Source of the DNA: Pseudomonadota bacterium
GTDB taxonomy: Bacteria > Vulcanimicrobiota > Vulcanimicrobiia > Eremiobacterales > Eremiobacteraceae
Length of the DNA stretch: 64,000 nt
Direction of reading: 5' to 3'
Assembly: GCA_021325335.1 (NCBI GenBank)
Contig: JAJPHJ010000067.1
Coordinates: 1 to 64,000 of the forward strand
Shown here: positions 51,529-60,317 of the stretch, in pieces
Position numbering within the stretch: position 1 is the stretch's first letter
Layout: every line of letters starts with the position of its first letter
The notes under the pieces: model-generated
The model's input: only the letters and a program-made list of their open reading frames with translations
Told to the model about the DNA's origin: nothing
Database searches by the model: none
Program-made: the position numbers and the translations under genes

Positions 51529-52386
51529 TTAACGGACGAGTTGCGCTGCGACTTGGCCCACCTGGGCGAGCGCCGCATCTCGTGCGTCGCGACCCGCAGG
51601 CGATTCGGCGAAATAAGCGGCGATCAACAATGGTTGGCGGTTTGGTGGCCGGGCGATTGCCACGTCATTGGTTTCGCCGTGGCCACCCGTCCCCGTCTTG
51701 TCACCCACGACCCAACTTGACGGCAATCCCGCGCGCAGACGTTGGGCACCAGTCGTGCTCGCGCGTAACCAATCCAGCAGCAGCGCTCGAGACGGCGCCG
51801 ACAGCACGGAACCCACAAGAATCTCGTGCATGAGCGCCATCATCGCGGATGGCGTCGTGGTATCTCGTGCGTCGCCGGGAGTGGCTTCATTGAGATCGGG
51901 CTCGGTCCGGTCGAGCCGCGTCAGCGGATCTCCGAGTGTCCTAGCGTAGCGGGTGAATCCAGATGGTCCGCCGATCGCTCTCAGGATGAGGTTCCCCGCG
52001 GTATTGTCGCTTTGGCAAATCGCCGCACGACACAGAGCTCCCAAAGACATGGATCCGTCTGCCACGTGCGCGCTCGTGACGGGAGAGTAATCGAGCAAGT
52101 CGCGACGGCTGTATGTCACGCGTTCGCCAAGGTGGGTCAGGCCCTTGTCGACCCGCGCAAGCAGCGCGGCGACGGCGAACCACTTAAACGTGCTGCACAG
52201 CGCGAAACGCGCATGGGGTCGGCGTTCGACGCGCGCGCCGTCATCCGTATCCCAAATGACCACGCCGAGGCGGCCGCCGAAACGGCGTTCGATCGTAGCG
52301 AGCCGGTCTTGCGAGGTTGAGACCAACTGACCGGAAGGTCGCATAGCAAGCGACAGAACGCCGAGGACAAAGCCGCTTCGATTCAT
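51529..52386 (-). CDS. class A beta-lactamase
   Basis: 285 aa from ATG 52386. All four class A signatures are present: STFK (S70-x-x-K73) in FALCSTFKW, SDN in CQSDNTAGN, the E166 region EPDLNEATPGD and KTG in GDKTGTGGHGE. Length and order match functional class A enzymes. A short signal peptide (MNRSGFVLGVLSLAM) predicts export. It hydrolyses penicillins and perhaps cephalosporins; spectrum cannot be read. No mobile element or resistance cassette is next to it, so it appears to be an intrinsic chromosomal gene. Confidence 0.93.
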   Translation of the reverse strand: MNRSGFVLGVLSLAMRPSGQLVSTSQDRLATIERRFGGRLGVVIWDTDDGARVERRPHARFALCSTFKWFAVAALLARVDKGLTHLGERVTYSRRDLLDYSPVTSAHVADGSMSLGALCRAAICQSDNTAGNLILRAIGGPSGFTRYARTLGDPLTRLDRTEPDLNEATPGDARDTTTPSAMMALMHEILVGSVLSAPSRALLLDWLRASTTGAQRLRAGLPSSWVVGDKTGTGGHGETNDVAIARPPNRQPLLIAAYFAESPAGRDARDAALAQVGQVAAQLVR

Positions 52387-52461
52387 ATGTTTGGCAGGCG
52401 CTCTGCGGGGAACATCACATGACAATCAGATCGCTCGCGCTTGAGCGACGAAGGAGCAGCT

Positions 52462-53025
52462 ATGCCACTACCGCCGTCGGAGACCGTCGCGCTCATCGTC
52501 ATCGCAATCCTGGTGGTCGTGCTCATCGTGATGCTTGCAGTCCGCGCCCAAAGAACGCGCCACCTTCGAGAACAGTTTGGTCCAGAATACGATCGGACCG
52601 TTGCAAATACCGCCGACAGGGCCAAGGCCGAAGCGGCGCTCAGCTCGCGAGAAAAAAAGCGCGAGCGCTTTCAAAGCCGCGAATTGGATCAGGCGGCGCT
52701 CAGGCGTTTCAAAGAGCAGTGGCGCGTGGTGCAGGTGCGCTTTGTCGACGATCCGAGCAACTCCGTGCGCGAAGCGGACGGGCTCGTCAATCAGGTGATG
52801 CTGCAACGGGGATATCCAATGGATACCTTCGATCAGCGTGCCTCCGACATCTCGGTCGACTACCCGCGGGTCGTCGAGAACTATCGCCAAGCTCATCAAA
52901 TCTCGCTTGCAAACGATAGAGGCGAGGCTTCCACCGAGGACCTCCGGCGATCGCTCATCTACTATCGATCGCTTTTTGACGAATTGCTCGCGACACGCGA
53001 TCAGAGCTTAAAGGAGACAGGCTAA
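52462..53025 (+). CDS. membrane-anchored coiled protein, operon with selenoprotein (187 aa)
   Basis: AAGGAG six bases before ATG 52462. One N-terminal TM helix (VALIVIAILVVVLIVMLAV), then a basic helical part (EAALSSREKKRERFQSREL) and a C-terminal domain RFKEQWRVVQVRFVDDPSNSVREADGLVNQVML...YYRSLFDELLA. The same core (RW-x-x-x-Q-x-x-FVD-x-P) is repeated in the next gene. Family of unknown function. TAATG overlap with the following start. Confidence 0.8.
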   Translation: MPLPPSETVALIVIAILVVVLIVMLAVRAQRTRHLREQFGPEYDRTVANTADRAKAEAALSSREKKRERFQSRELDQAALRRFKEQWRVVQVRFVDDPSNSVREADGLVNQVMLQRGYPMDTFDQRASDISVDYPRVVENYRQAHQISLANDRGEASTEDLRRSLIYYRSLFDELLATRDQSLKETG

Positions 53026-53405
53026 TGGACAAACCCGATGATCGCACTGACGTGGAAGAAACCGAGCGTTCGTCCGACGACGCACGCGCGACCGCGACCG
53101 CCGAACGCCGGAACGGGGACGTAAACCAAGGTCAATCCGAGGGACTGCTCGACGCTGGCCAAGCGCAAGACTACCGGGGCCGCTGGACCTCCATTCAGGC
53201 GGTATTCGTCGACGAGCCCAAGAAATCAGTCGAGCAAGCCGATGCACTCGTCGAGGAAGTGATGAAAAACTTGACGGATACATTCGGCCGCGAGCGCGGC
53301 AATCTCGAGCAACAGTGGTCGTCGGGCGAGGAAGTCTCAACCGAGCAGTTGCGGGTCGCCTTGCAGCGCTATCGCACATTCTTCGAACGGCTGTTGTCAG
53401 CCTAA
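53025..53405 (+). CDS. soluble paralogue of the preceding gene's C-terminal domain (126 aa)
   Basis: After a charged N-terminal 45 residues the domain GRWTSIQAVFVDEPKKSVEQADALVEEVMKNLTDTF...LQRYRTFFERLLS repeats the core of the gene upstream but lacks the TM anchor. Start overlaps that gene's stop by one base (TAATG). Likely expressed together with it and with the thioredoxin-fold gene 17 bases downstream. Function unknown. Confidence 0.8.
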   Translation: MDKPDDRTDVEETERSSDDARATATAERRNGDVNQGQSEGLLDAGQAQDYRGRWTSIQAVFVDEPKKSVEQADALVEEVMKNLTDTFGRERGNLEQQWSSGEEVSTEQLRVALQRYRTFFERLLSA

Positions 53406-53422
53406 CCGAAGGCGAGGCGGAC

Positions 53423-53989
53423 ATGGCATCTCTCCGTTGGCTGGCGTCGATCGATGATGCACGCGCGCAGGCGGGCGCGGACAAAAAGCTCGTCCTGCTC
53501 GATTTTTTCAGCCCTACCTGAGGGGGTTGCAAAGCGCTGGATACCGTGACGTATCCACAAACCTTCGTCCAAGACATCATCAACGAATATTGCGTCCCCA
53601 TCCAGATCAACAATAGCCTCGACGATAACAAGCCGATCGTCGAGCGGTTTCGCCACGTCTGGACTCCCGATCTGCGAATCCTCGACGACAGCGGTTACGA
53701 GCTGTATCGTTGGAACGGCTATCTTCCGCCAGCCGAGTTTGCAGCCCAGGTGCTCGCGGCGCTTGGCCATGCCCGGCTGCGCCTTCGGCAGTTTGAAGCC
53801 GCGGAAGCCCACTATGCCGACCTGCTGCGCCGCTTTCCGACCGCATTCGTGGCGCCCGAGGCGCAGTATTTCGCAGCCGTTACCGGCTACAGGAAAACCG
53901 GCGAGCCAAACGCCTTGCTGCACGGCTGGCACGAGTTAGAGAAGACCTACCCGAAGACGGAATGGGCGGCCAAACAGAATTTCGATTGA
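53423..53989 (+). CDS. thioredoxin-fold protein, probable selenoprotein (UGA = Sec at residue 33)
   Basis: The track splits one frame at TGA 53519-53521. Read through, it is 188 aa: KKLVLLDFFSPT-U-GGCKALD, then VTYPQTFVQDIINEYCVPIQINN, WTPDLRILDDSGYELYRWNGYLP and a C-terminal TPR-like helical part. The family normally has Cys-x-x-Cys at this place, so the UGA replaces exactly the nucleophilic Cys (U33-G-G-C36). A hairpin with a G in its loop lies 16-36 bases downstream, where a bacterial SECIS belongs. GAGGCGGAC precedes the ATG. A plain nonsense mutation cannot be excluded. Likely a thiol-disulfide or peroxide-handling enzyme. Confidence 0.72.
53525..53563 (+). promoter_or_regulatory. candidate bacterial SECIS hairpin
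   Basis: TGGATAC (53538-53544) pairs with GTATCCA (53551-53557) over 7 bp, loop CGTGAC with G in the second position, 24 bases after the UGA. GGTTG (53525-53529) can pair with CAAACC (53558-53563) as a lower stem with one bulge. Distance and loop G agree with published bacterial SECIS rules; pairing was judged by eye. Confidence 0.55.
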
Positions 53990-53995
53990 CAACCC

Positions 53996-55741
53996 TTAGG
54001 TGAGAATCGGTCCGAGAGCGCGCAGTTGGATACGTGCGGTTTCAAGATCGACCGCTCCGGAAGTGACGGCGACGAGCAGCTCGGCGCGCTCGCGAGCTCG
54101 GATCGCGTAAAGCTCCGCAGCGATCGCGTGTGCGGCATCGCGCACCATTCTGATCTCGTCCGGCGCATAGCTCTCCCCATTCGTGCGGCGGCCGCACAAA
54201 AGCGCGCCGATCAACTGCCCTCGCACGACGAGCGCAAAAGCCACCGCATCGCTGCCGAGCGCGCTCGTGACATCGCCGAGATCGACTTGCAAGAGTCTCG
54301 CGCGCAGGCGCACGAAGGCGAGATCGTCGACGCCGACCGTTTGCGGCAAATTCGGCAAGCCCTGGTCTAACGCGAGCGCATACCCATCCTCGCGCCGTTC
54401 GTAGACCGCCGCTCCGGCCGCGTCGAGGGCAGCGGGGATCTCCGTCGTGGCCCGCTGCAAGAGGGCTTGTGCATTCTCGGTGTAGGCGGCTTCATCGGAA
54501 AGCTGTCGGAGCGCAAGGGCCGCCTGAAATTTTCGCCGGAATAGCGTGCGTTCGAGCGCTCCCTCAACCCGCTTGTGCAACGCGTTGAGCGAGAGACCGA
54601 GTCCGAGCGCGACCGCGATCTCGACGGCAAGACCGACGCCCCGGCTGACGGCGACTGCGTTAAGGACGTTTTCCACCAAGATGAAGATCCCGACGACCAG
54701 CGTCGTCAGCACCGTGTAGACGAGGGTCCGGTTGAGCACGAAGTTGACGTCGATGATCCTGTGCCGGAGGATTGCGTACGCACACCCGAGCGGAAAGATC
54801 ATGACCGTGAGCCATTCGACACCGGAGAGATGGATCGGGTGGGGGACGATGCGATTGAAGAGATTGAGGAGCACGCCAAAGCGGCTGATGAGAAAGGCCC
54901 AGAACACCCAGCGAACGCGTTGACGCGCAAGGCCTGTGGTGCGCAGGTAGCTGAGCGCGAAGAACCCGATGATAACGAGCTGCGAGGCGCTGAAGAGCGC
55001 GTTGGCAACCCATGGCGCGACAGGAATGGCCGAACAGCCGGCTCGTGCCTGCGCTGTCGCGTTGATCGTATTGACGAGGAGCTCTGGCACGATCGTCACC
55101 AGCAAGAGCGCGCGTGTTATGGAGACTGCAGCGCGCGAAACCCCTGTGGCGATCGACTCCACGACCAGGTAGAGCATGAACGGCGAGTAGGTCCACAAAA
55201 AAGAAGTCAACGCGCCGCCGGCAAGGCGTCCGGTTATGCTGAACGCGCCCCACCACGCATCGGGCAGCGCAACGGCCACGCCGAGACACCAGATCCCCAA
55301 GACAAGCGACGCCCGATCGCGGCCGCGCAAGAGCACCAAAATACCGACCGCGAGAATGACAAGTTTGAATCCCAACTGCGCCAGGAATTTTGTGAGGCTG
55401 TCGGTGTGGCGGAATTGGTACGGAAGAGAAAGTCGTCGATCGCCGCGTTGCACGGACAGCACCGTTCGCTCGCCCGCATGCGCAGCTTGAGTCGGCGTCG
55501 CGTGAAAGACGGCCGCGATCCGAGCGCTTTCGTCCATTTGGGGCAGCAGCAACCTGTCGCCCTCTCGGAGACCTGCGGCGCGATCCGCATCGTCGACGGG
55601 CAGCAGTTGCAGCGAACATGCCGTGTCCTGGATCGAGCTAGGAGCCAAAGCGGCGCTCTGCGGCCACGACACCACCTCAGCGACCAACAAAGCAGTTGCG
55701 ACGAGCGACAATGCCGCTGCCGCGACCAAGCGCAGGCTCAT
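53996..55741 (-). CDS. membrane sensor: PDZ-like segment, 7-8 TM helices and GAF domain
   Basis: 581 aa. N-terminal TM, an extracytoplasmic stretch with AAGLREGDRLLLPQM that looks like part of a PDZ domain, then about eight TM helices from FKLVILAVGILVLL to VVGIFILVENVLNAV. The cytoplasmic C-terminus has FRRKFQAALALRQLSDEAAYTENAQALLQRATTEIPAALDA and a GAF-type domain (DVTSALGSDAVAFALVVRGQLIGALLCG). It lacks a kinase or HTH module, so signalling must go through a partner. Its stop is 6 bp from the selenoprotein stop. Confidence 0.82.
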   Translation of the reverse strand: MSLRLVAAAALSLVATALLVAEVVSWPQSAALAPSSIQDTACSLQLLPVDDADRAAGLREGDRLLLPQMDESARIAAVFHATPTQAAHAGERTVLSVQRGDRRLSLPYQFRHTDSLTKFLAQLGFKLVILAVGILVLLRGRDRASLVLGIWCLGVAVALPDAWWGAFSITGRLAGGALTSFLWTYSPFMLYLVVESIATGVSRAAVSITRALLLVTIVPELLVNTINATAQARAGCSAIPVAPWVANALFSASQLVIIGFFALSYLRTTGLARQRVRWVFWAFLISRFGVLLNLFNRIVPHPIHLSGVEWLTVMIFPLGCAYAILRHRIIDVNFVLNRTLVYTVLTTLVVGIFILVENVLNAVAVSRGVGLAVEIAVALGLGLSLNALHKRVEGALERTLFRRKFQAALALRQLSDEAAYTENAQALLQRATTEIPAALDAAGAAVYERREDGYALALDQGLPNLPQTVGVDDLAFVRLRARLLQVDLGDVTSALGSDAVAFALVVRGQLIGALLCGRRTNGESYAPDEIRMVRDAAHAIAAELYAIRARERAELLVAVTSGAVDLETARIQLRALGPILT

Positions 55742-55794
55742 CGCAGGCCCAATTCTGGGGCCGCGGGCGAGTTCCTAAGGCCTGTCTGGGATTC

Positions 55795-57093
55795 TCAAGA
55801 CTTTGTGCGCCCGGCTTCGGCCGCGCGATGGAGCAAAAGCTCGCGCTCGCGTCCGTTTCTGGTCAGCGAAGCCGCCCGCTCGAACTCAGCCCGGGCTTCT
55901 GCGAAGCGCCCGAGCTTTGCGAGAAAATCTCCGCGCGCCGCCGGCAAGTACGGGTAGTTGCGCAAGGATGGCTCCTCGACGAGAGCATCGGTGATCTCCA
56001 GGCCTGCGGCCGGCCCAAACGCCATGGCGACGGCGACCGCTCGATTGAGTTCCACGATCGGCGACGGCGTCAGCTGCGCGAGTGCATCGTAAAGCGCGAC
56101 GATCCGCTCCCAGTCCGTCTCTTGTGCGCTGCCCGCGCGGGCATGGCAGGCGGCGATCGAGGCCTGCAGCGCATAGGGCCCGAGCGTCGTTCCGAGCGCC
56201 TCGGCGCGTTGCAGCGCCGCGAGACCGCGGCGTACGAGCAAGTGATTCCAACGCCCGCGGTCCTGCTCGAGCAGCGGCACGGCTTGGCCTGACGCGCCTG
56301 TTCGCGCGTGCACGCGCGATGCTTGGATTTCCATGAGCGCGACGAGACCGTGGACTTCGGGTTCGTCTGGAGTGAGCGCCGACAAGATGCGTCCGAGACG
56401 AAGCGCGTCCTCGCAGAGCGCGGGCCGCATCCAGTCGTCGCCAGCAGTTGCCGAGTAGCCCTCGTTGAAGATCAAGTAGATCACTTCGAGTACCGACGAC
56501 AGTCGAGCGGCTCGTTCCGGTCCTTGCGGCGTCTCAAAAGGAACTCGCGCCTCGGACAGCGTTCGCTTGGCTCGCACAATGCGCTGCGCGATCGTGGAGG
56601 CGGGGACCAAGAAGGCGCGGGCGATCTCCTCTGTCGTCAAACCGCCGACGAGGCGTAGCGTGAGCGCGACTCGTGCTTCAAAAGGAAGCACCGGGTGGCA
56701 GGCGATGAACACGAGCCGCAAGAGATCGTCGTCGATGTCTTCGCCAAACGGATCGCCATGATCAGGCTCGGCAAGCGCCTGGCGTATTTCCAGATCGCGA
56801 ATCAACTGTTCGTGCTTGCGCTCGAAGCGCTTGTCGCGACGAAACCAATCGATCGCTCGATGTTTCGCGGTGGCCATGAGCCAGGCGGCCGGTTTTTTCG
56901 GTACGCCCGACTCAGGCCATTGTTCGAGGGCGGCGACGAGCGCATCTCCGGCCAGTTCCTCGGCGAGACCGACGTCGCGCACGATCCGCGTGAGACCCGC
57001 GATCAGCTTGGCGGATTCGATCCGCCAGACCGCGTCGACCGCGTCGTGCGTGGCGCCCGTCTGGGCCGATCCATTAGGATGAGGCTTTTGCAT
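55795..57093 (-). CDS. ECF42-type RNA polymerase sigma factor with SnoaL/TPR-like extension
   Basis: 432 aa, long for an ECF sigma because of a DUF6596-type C-terminal helical region (about 190-420: RHLARNYS-like repeats, VALMEIQASRVHARTG). Region 2 (RDVGLAEELAGDALVAALEQWPESG, AWLMATAKHRAIDWFRRDKRF) and region 4 (FEARVALTLRLVGGLTTEEIARAFLVPASTIAQRIVRAKRTL) are clear. ECF42 genes always neighbour a DGPF/YciI protein, as here; the partners overlap by 20 bp. Confidence 0.93.
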   Translation of the reverse strand: MQKPHPNGSAQTGATHDAVDAVWRIESAKLIAGLTRIVRDVGLAEELAGDALVAALEQWPESGVPKKPAAWLMATAKHRAIDWFRRDKRFERKHEQLIRDLEIRQALAEPDHGDPFGEDIDDDLLRLVFIACHPVLPFEARVALTLRLVGGLTTEEIARAFLVPASTIAQRIVRAKRTLSEARVPFETPQGPERAARLSSVLEVIYLIFNEGYSATAGDDWMRPALCEDALRLGRILSALTPDEPEVHGLVALMEIQASRVHARTGASGQAVPLLEQDRGRWNHLLVRRGLAALQRAEALGTTLGPYALQASIAACHARAGSAQETDWERIVALYDALAQLTPSPIVELNRAVAVAMAFGPAAGLEITDALVEEPSLRNYPYLPAARGDFLAKLGRFAEARAEFERAASLTRNGRERELLLHRAAEAGRTKS

Positions 57094-57508
57094 TCTCCGC
57101 CATCTTCGGGCCTAGACGCTCCTCGCGTTTTCGAAGCTCAGGCGCGACTTCGTCACCGAAATCATCCGCCTCGAAGATCTGCCGGATTTCGAGCTCGACA
57201 CCGCCGTCGAACAAGGGCGCGCGCTTCATCCACTCGATCGCCTCTTGTTTGGTTTTGGTCTGGATGATCCAAAAGCCGGCGATGATCTCTTTCGACTCCG
57301 TGAATGGGCCATCGATGACGGTACGCTTGGTACCCTCGAATCTGATGCGTGCGCCCTTCGATGTGGGTTGCAACCCGTCGCCGGCGAGCATCACGCCTGC
57401 CTTGACCAGTTCTTCATTGAACTTCCCCATTTCGGCAAACTGCTCGGCTGACGGCAACACGCCGGCTTCGCTGTTCTTGTCGCCCGGGACGATAACCATA
57501 AATCTCAT
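57074..57508 (-). CDS. YCII-related DGPF-domain protein
   Basis: 144 aa. MRFMVIVPGDKNSEAG, TVIDGPFTESKEIIAGFWIIQTKTKQEAIEWMKRAP is the YciI-like domain with the DGPF motif, the standard partner of ECF42 sigma factors. It probably modulates or senses for the sigma factor; the mechanism is unsettled. Translation is likely coupled because its end overlaps the sigma start. GAGAGA before the ATG. Confidence 0.93.
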   Translation of the reverse strand: MRFMVIVPGDKNSEAGVLPSAEQFAEMGKFNEELVKAGVMLAGDGLQPTSKGARIRFEGTKRTVIDGPFTESKEIIAGFWIIQTKTKQEAIEWMKRAPLFDGGVELEIRQIFEADDFGDEVAPELRKREERLGPKMAENAKASS

Positions 57509-57637
57509 GATTTCTCTCCTTCAAGTTGGGCTACTCGGGTAGCTCCTACCACCACGTCGAACGAGCGGGGCGTACTTCGACATGTCGCCCAAGAATTTTT
57601 TGCGCGAAGGTACCGGCTGGTTGCTTGTGGCGCCTTT

Positions 57638-59485
57638 TCAGTGGTAATCCGGACTCGAGACGCTCAACGTTATGGTGGCGATGCCGGTCGTCGCACCTGA
57701 TGTTTGCTTGGTTGCAATGATGGTCGACCGGTCGTTTTTCAGCTCGCAGACTTGCGTCACGTGCGCGAACAAATAGAAAGGACCGGCTTTCTCATTGCTC
57801 GCGGCGTCGTACTCCCACGGGATGTCCACGGTTTCATGGCCGGGGGCAAAAGGCGGCGTCGCCGGCTGGCGGCCGGACCAAACGTCGTCCGGCTGCGCGA
57901 GCCGCCAGCCCTTGCCGGGGACGAGCGAGGACACCACTTCCGGGTTCTCCACAGGCTTGTGCGACAGTCCGTTCATCCACGAGTAGTAGCCTGAGGCGCT
58001 ATAGATCGCGTCTTGCTCTCGCACCCCGATGTATTCGAAGGAGACCGTATCCGGTTGTAGATAGACGTTCGCTTCAAAGCCAATGTCGGGCCAACCCTGG
58101 TGATGGTGGATTTCCGTGCTCGGAATGCGCTCGAAATAAAGCCCGGTCGGCGCGATGACGTCAAACGTGATGCTGGCAGTCGCCGACGTCGCAGTATCGA
58201 CGGCGACGATCGTTTCGTGTGCCGGGGTGATGCTTGCCGAGTAGATGCTTGTCTTGCCGCTCGGCGTGACGGTCCCTTCGCCGCCCGAAATCGTCCAATT
58301 CGCGTCCGCGCCGGAAAAGGTGAGCTTGACCTGCTCCCCGACCCCGACCGTCAGGCGCGTCCGGTCCGCTGGAGCGGTTGCGACGGTTTGCGAGGTGATG
58401 GTCGCATTCGGCGTCGGTGTTGGAGCCGGACCGTTGCCCGGTTGCGGCGCTTGCGTCAGCGGCTGCACAGACGGCGTTCCTGGATTGTTCACGACATTGC
58501 TGAAGGGCACGGGTGCGCCGCTGCCGGGCGGGCCTAGCCCGATCATGCGCGTGCTGCTCAGGTGCTGCGGATTGAGCACGCGCACCTGATAGGTGCCGGG
58601 CGTCGCATAATTCCCGCTCGTCACGAACCGCACGTAGACCTGATCGGAATAGCGGCTCCACGGTGTCTCGCCGGAGCCGCCCCGCTCGAGGGGGATCAAA
58701 GGGACGAGCTCGTGTGCGAGCTCGGCAAATGTCGGCGGCGGCTGCGCCATCTCTTCCCGCAGCGTCTCCATCTGAAGCACTGCTTGACCGGCCGGCCCGA
58801 GGCGGCCGAGCGCGCTTTCGAACGACGGCATCCCGGGGACTTTCCCCGCAACTTGCTCATACTGCGCTCGGATGCGCAGGTAGACGTCAGCACTGAGGTG
58901 CGATCGGAAATCAGGTATGACGCGATCGACGATGGCACGCTGCGGCGCCTGCATCTCGCTGTAGGCGAGCCCTGCTTGGATCTCCCACGATAGCACCTGT
59001 AACGCGTGGTGCTCGATTTGGTACGACGGCGCGCGTGCGTTGAGCGCGCGAAAGATATCGGCCGCGGAGCCGCGGAGCGCGGCGACCAGATAACGATGGC
59101 CGCTCGGGCTCCCGGCGTGCACTTGCATGCAGAAAACGTCGACCGTGAAGGCGTAGTCCCCAGGCGGCAAAGGCACGGTGCCGTCCTGAGAGCGGCGAAG
59201 CGACGCGGTGATGTCGGGGTTTCGCGGCGTCGCAAAAGGCGGTCCGGGCAGCTGGCTCGTAGGATAGGCGTCCGATGGCGAGACGACGACCGGCAATTGA
59301 GCACCGATCGTTTTTCCAAAAGACGATAGCGCAGCACGAACCGCGACATCCTGAGCGTTGCTGAACGGGTTGGGGAATAATGACTGCGCCCTGGTCGCCG
59401 GCGAGCCTGCGAGCGCAACCACGCAGGTCGCGATCCCCAACGACAAGATTGCTCGAACCGCTATCCCGAGCCGCATGATCCGCAC
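57638..59485 (-). CDS. large secreted protein with Ig-like domain (615 aa)
   Basis: Signal peptide to about residue 34. The N-terminal 150 residues include FTVDVFCMQVHAGSPSGHRYLVAALRGSAADIF and a helical region; about 330-450 is a Pro/Thr linker (NGPAPTPTPNAT) leading to an Ig-like beta domain (LTVGVGEQVKLTFSGADANWTISGG). The C-terminal part is beta-rich. Similar multi-domain secreted proteins occur in proteobacteria without a known function. The start may be three codons later. Confidence 0.7.
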   Translation of the reverse strand: MRIMRLGIAVRAILSLGIATCVVALAGSPATRAQSLFPNPFSNAQDVAVRAALSSFGKTIGAQLPVVVSPSDAYPTSQLPGPPFATPRNPDITASLRRSQDGTVPLPPGDYAFTVDVFCMQVHAGSPSGHRYLVAALRGSAADIFRALNARAPSYQIEHHALQVLSWEIQAGLAYSEMQAPQRAIVDRVIPDFRSHLSADVYLRIRAQYEQVAGKVPGMPSFESALGRLGPAGQAVLQMETLREEMAQPPPTFAELAHELVPLIPLERGGSGETPWSRYSDQVYVRFVTSGNYATPGTYQVRVLNPQHLSSTRMIGLGPPGSGAPVPFSNVVNNPGTPSVQPLTQAPQPGNGPAPTPTPNATITSQTVATAPADRTRLTVGVGEQVKLTFSGADANWTISGGEGTVTPSGKTSIYSASITPAHETIVAVDTATSATASITFDVIAPTGLYFERIPSTEIHHHQGWPDIGFEANVYLQPDTVSFEYIGVREQDAIYSASGYYSWMNGLSHKPVENPEVVSSLVPGKGWRLAQPDDVWSGRQPATPPFAPGHETVDIPWEYDAASNEKAGPFYLFAHVTQVCELKNDRSTIIATKQTSGATTGIATITLSVSSPDYH

Positions 59486-59558
59486 CGCCAGACGTGGGCG
59501 CGCCGAGGTCTACGGCGCGCCCGGTCTTGCGAGGTTTCTACTTGTCTTCGAATCGAGG

Positions 59559-60167
59559 TCAGTGCGTCATCGCGGGCATGTCGGGGTGCGCGTACGTGAA
59601 GGTATAGCCGGTGGCCGGGCACTTCACGTTGGCATTGGTCGGGCTGAAAATACCGGCCGGATTGGGCTTCCACAGCCAGACGTGGAGATCGTAGTGGATG
59701 AGGTTCTTCGGCATCGCGGGATAGTGCCCGTACATGGGGCCGTAGAACTTGTGACCGAACAGCACCGGGGGCTGCATGCCTTTCGAATAGGGCATGAACC
59801 ACTCGGCGCCGGTGAGGTGCAGCTTCCCGGCATCATCCTTTTCGTAGAGCAAGACCTGCGGCTTCGCGGGGTCGAGTTTGGGACCGACGAGCGCGAAGTT
59901 GACGAAGTGCACACCCATCGCTCCGGCCGGGTAGGGCATGCCGTTCATCGTGCCGCCTGAGGTGAAGTTGATGCATCCGACCGTGGAAAGATATCCATCG
60001 CGGATCGCGGCGAACGGGTCTTGGTATTTCTCCAGCGCGGTGCGCGCGGCTTGGAGCTGGGGCGTGAGCTGATCCGCGTTGACTCGGTCCGCGCATCCAG
60101 CGAAGAGCGCTGGCAACGCGAGGGCAGCGACGACCGCAAGGACGCGCGAAAGATGGGCAAGTCTCAT
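59559..60167 (-). CDS. putative lipoprotein (202 aa)
   Basis: From ATG 60167 the signal MRLAHLSRVLAVVAALALPALFAGC gives Cys25. The mature domain contains DGYLSTVGCINFTSGGTMNGMPYPAGAMGVHFVN and GAEWFMPYSKGMQPP...PVLFGHKFYGPMYGHYPAMPKNLIHYDLHVWLWKPNP, with many His and Met that could bind metal or haem. I recall proteins of this type annotated only as hypothetical. The last residues PDMPAMTH also hold Met/His. Predicted periplasmic and membrane-anchored. Confidence 0.72.
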   Translation of the reverse strand: MRLAHLSRVLAVVAALALPALFAGCADRVNADQLTPQLQAARTALEKYQDPFAAIRDGYLSTVGCINFTSGGTMNGMPYPAGAMGVHFVNFALVGPKLDPAKPQVLLYEKDDAGKLHLTGAEWFMPYSKGMQPPVLFGHKFYGPMYGHYPAMPKNLIHYDLHVWLWKPNPAGIFSPTNANVKCPATGYTFTYAHPDMPAMTH

Positions 60168-60317
60168 GAGTACCGCCATTTCATACAGAGGGAAAAGTGA
60201 ACGCGCATACGCGTTGGACTCGTACGTCCTTTGAACCTGCCGTGCGCGAGCGCATAAGCGTTCTAGCTCTCCCGCGATGCCTTCACCGGCGGGCGCGTGA
60301 AGCCGATGATCTCTAGT

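Noticed and set aside
54575-55957. 460-aa plus-strand ORF
   Set aside because: Antisense shadow of the 7TM-GAF gene in a GC-rich region; highly charged sequence without any domain.
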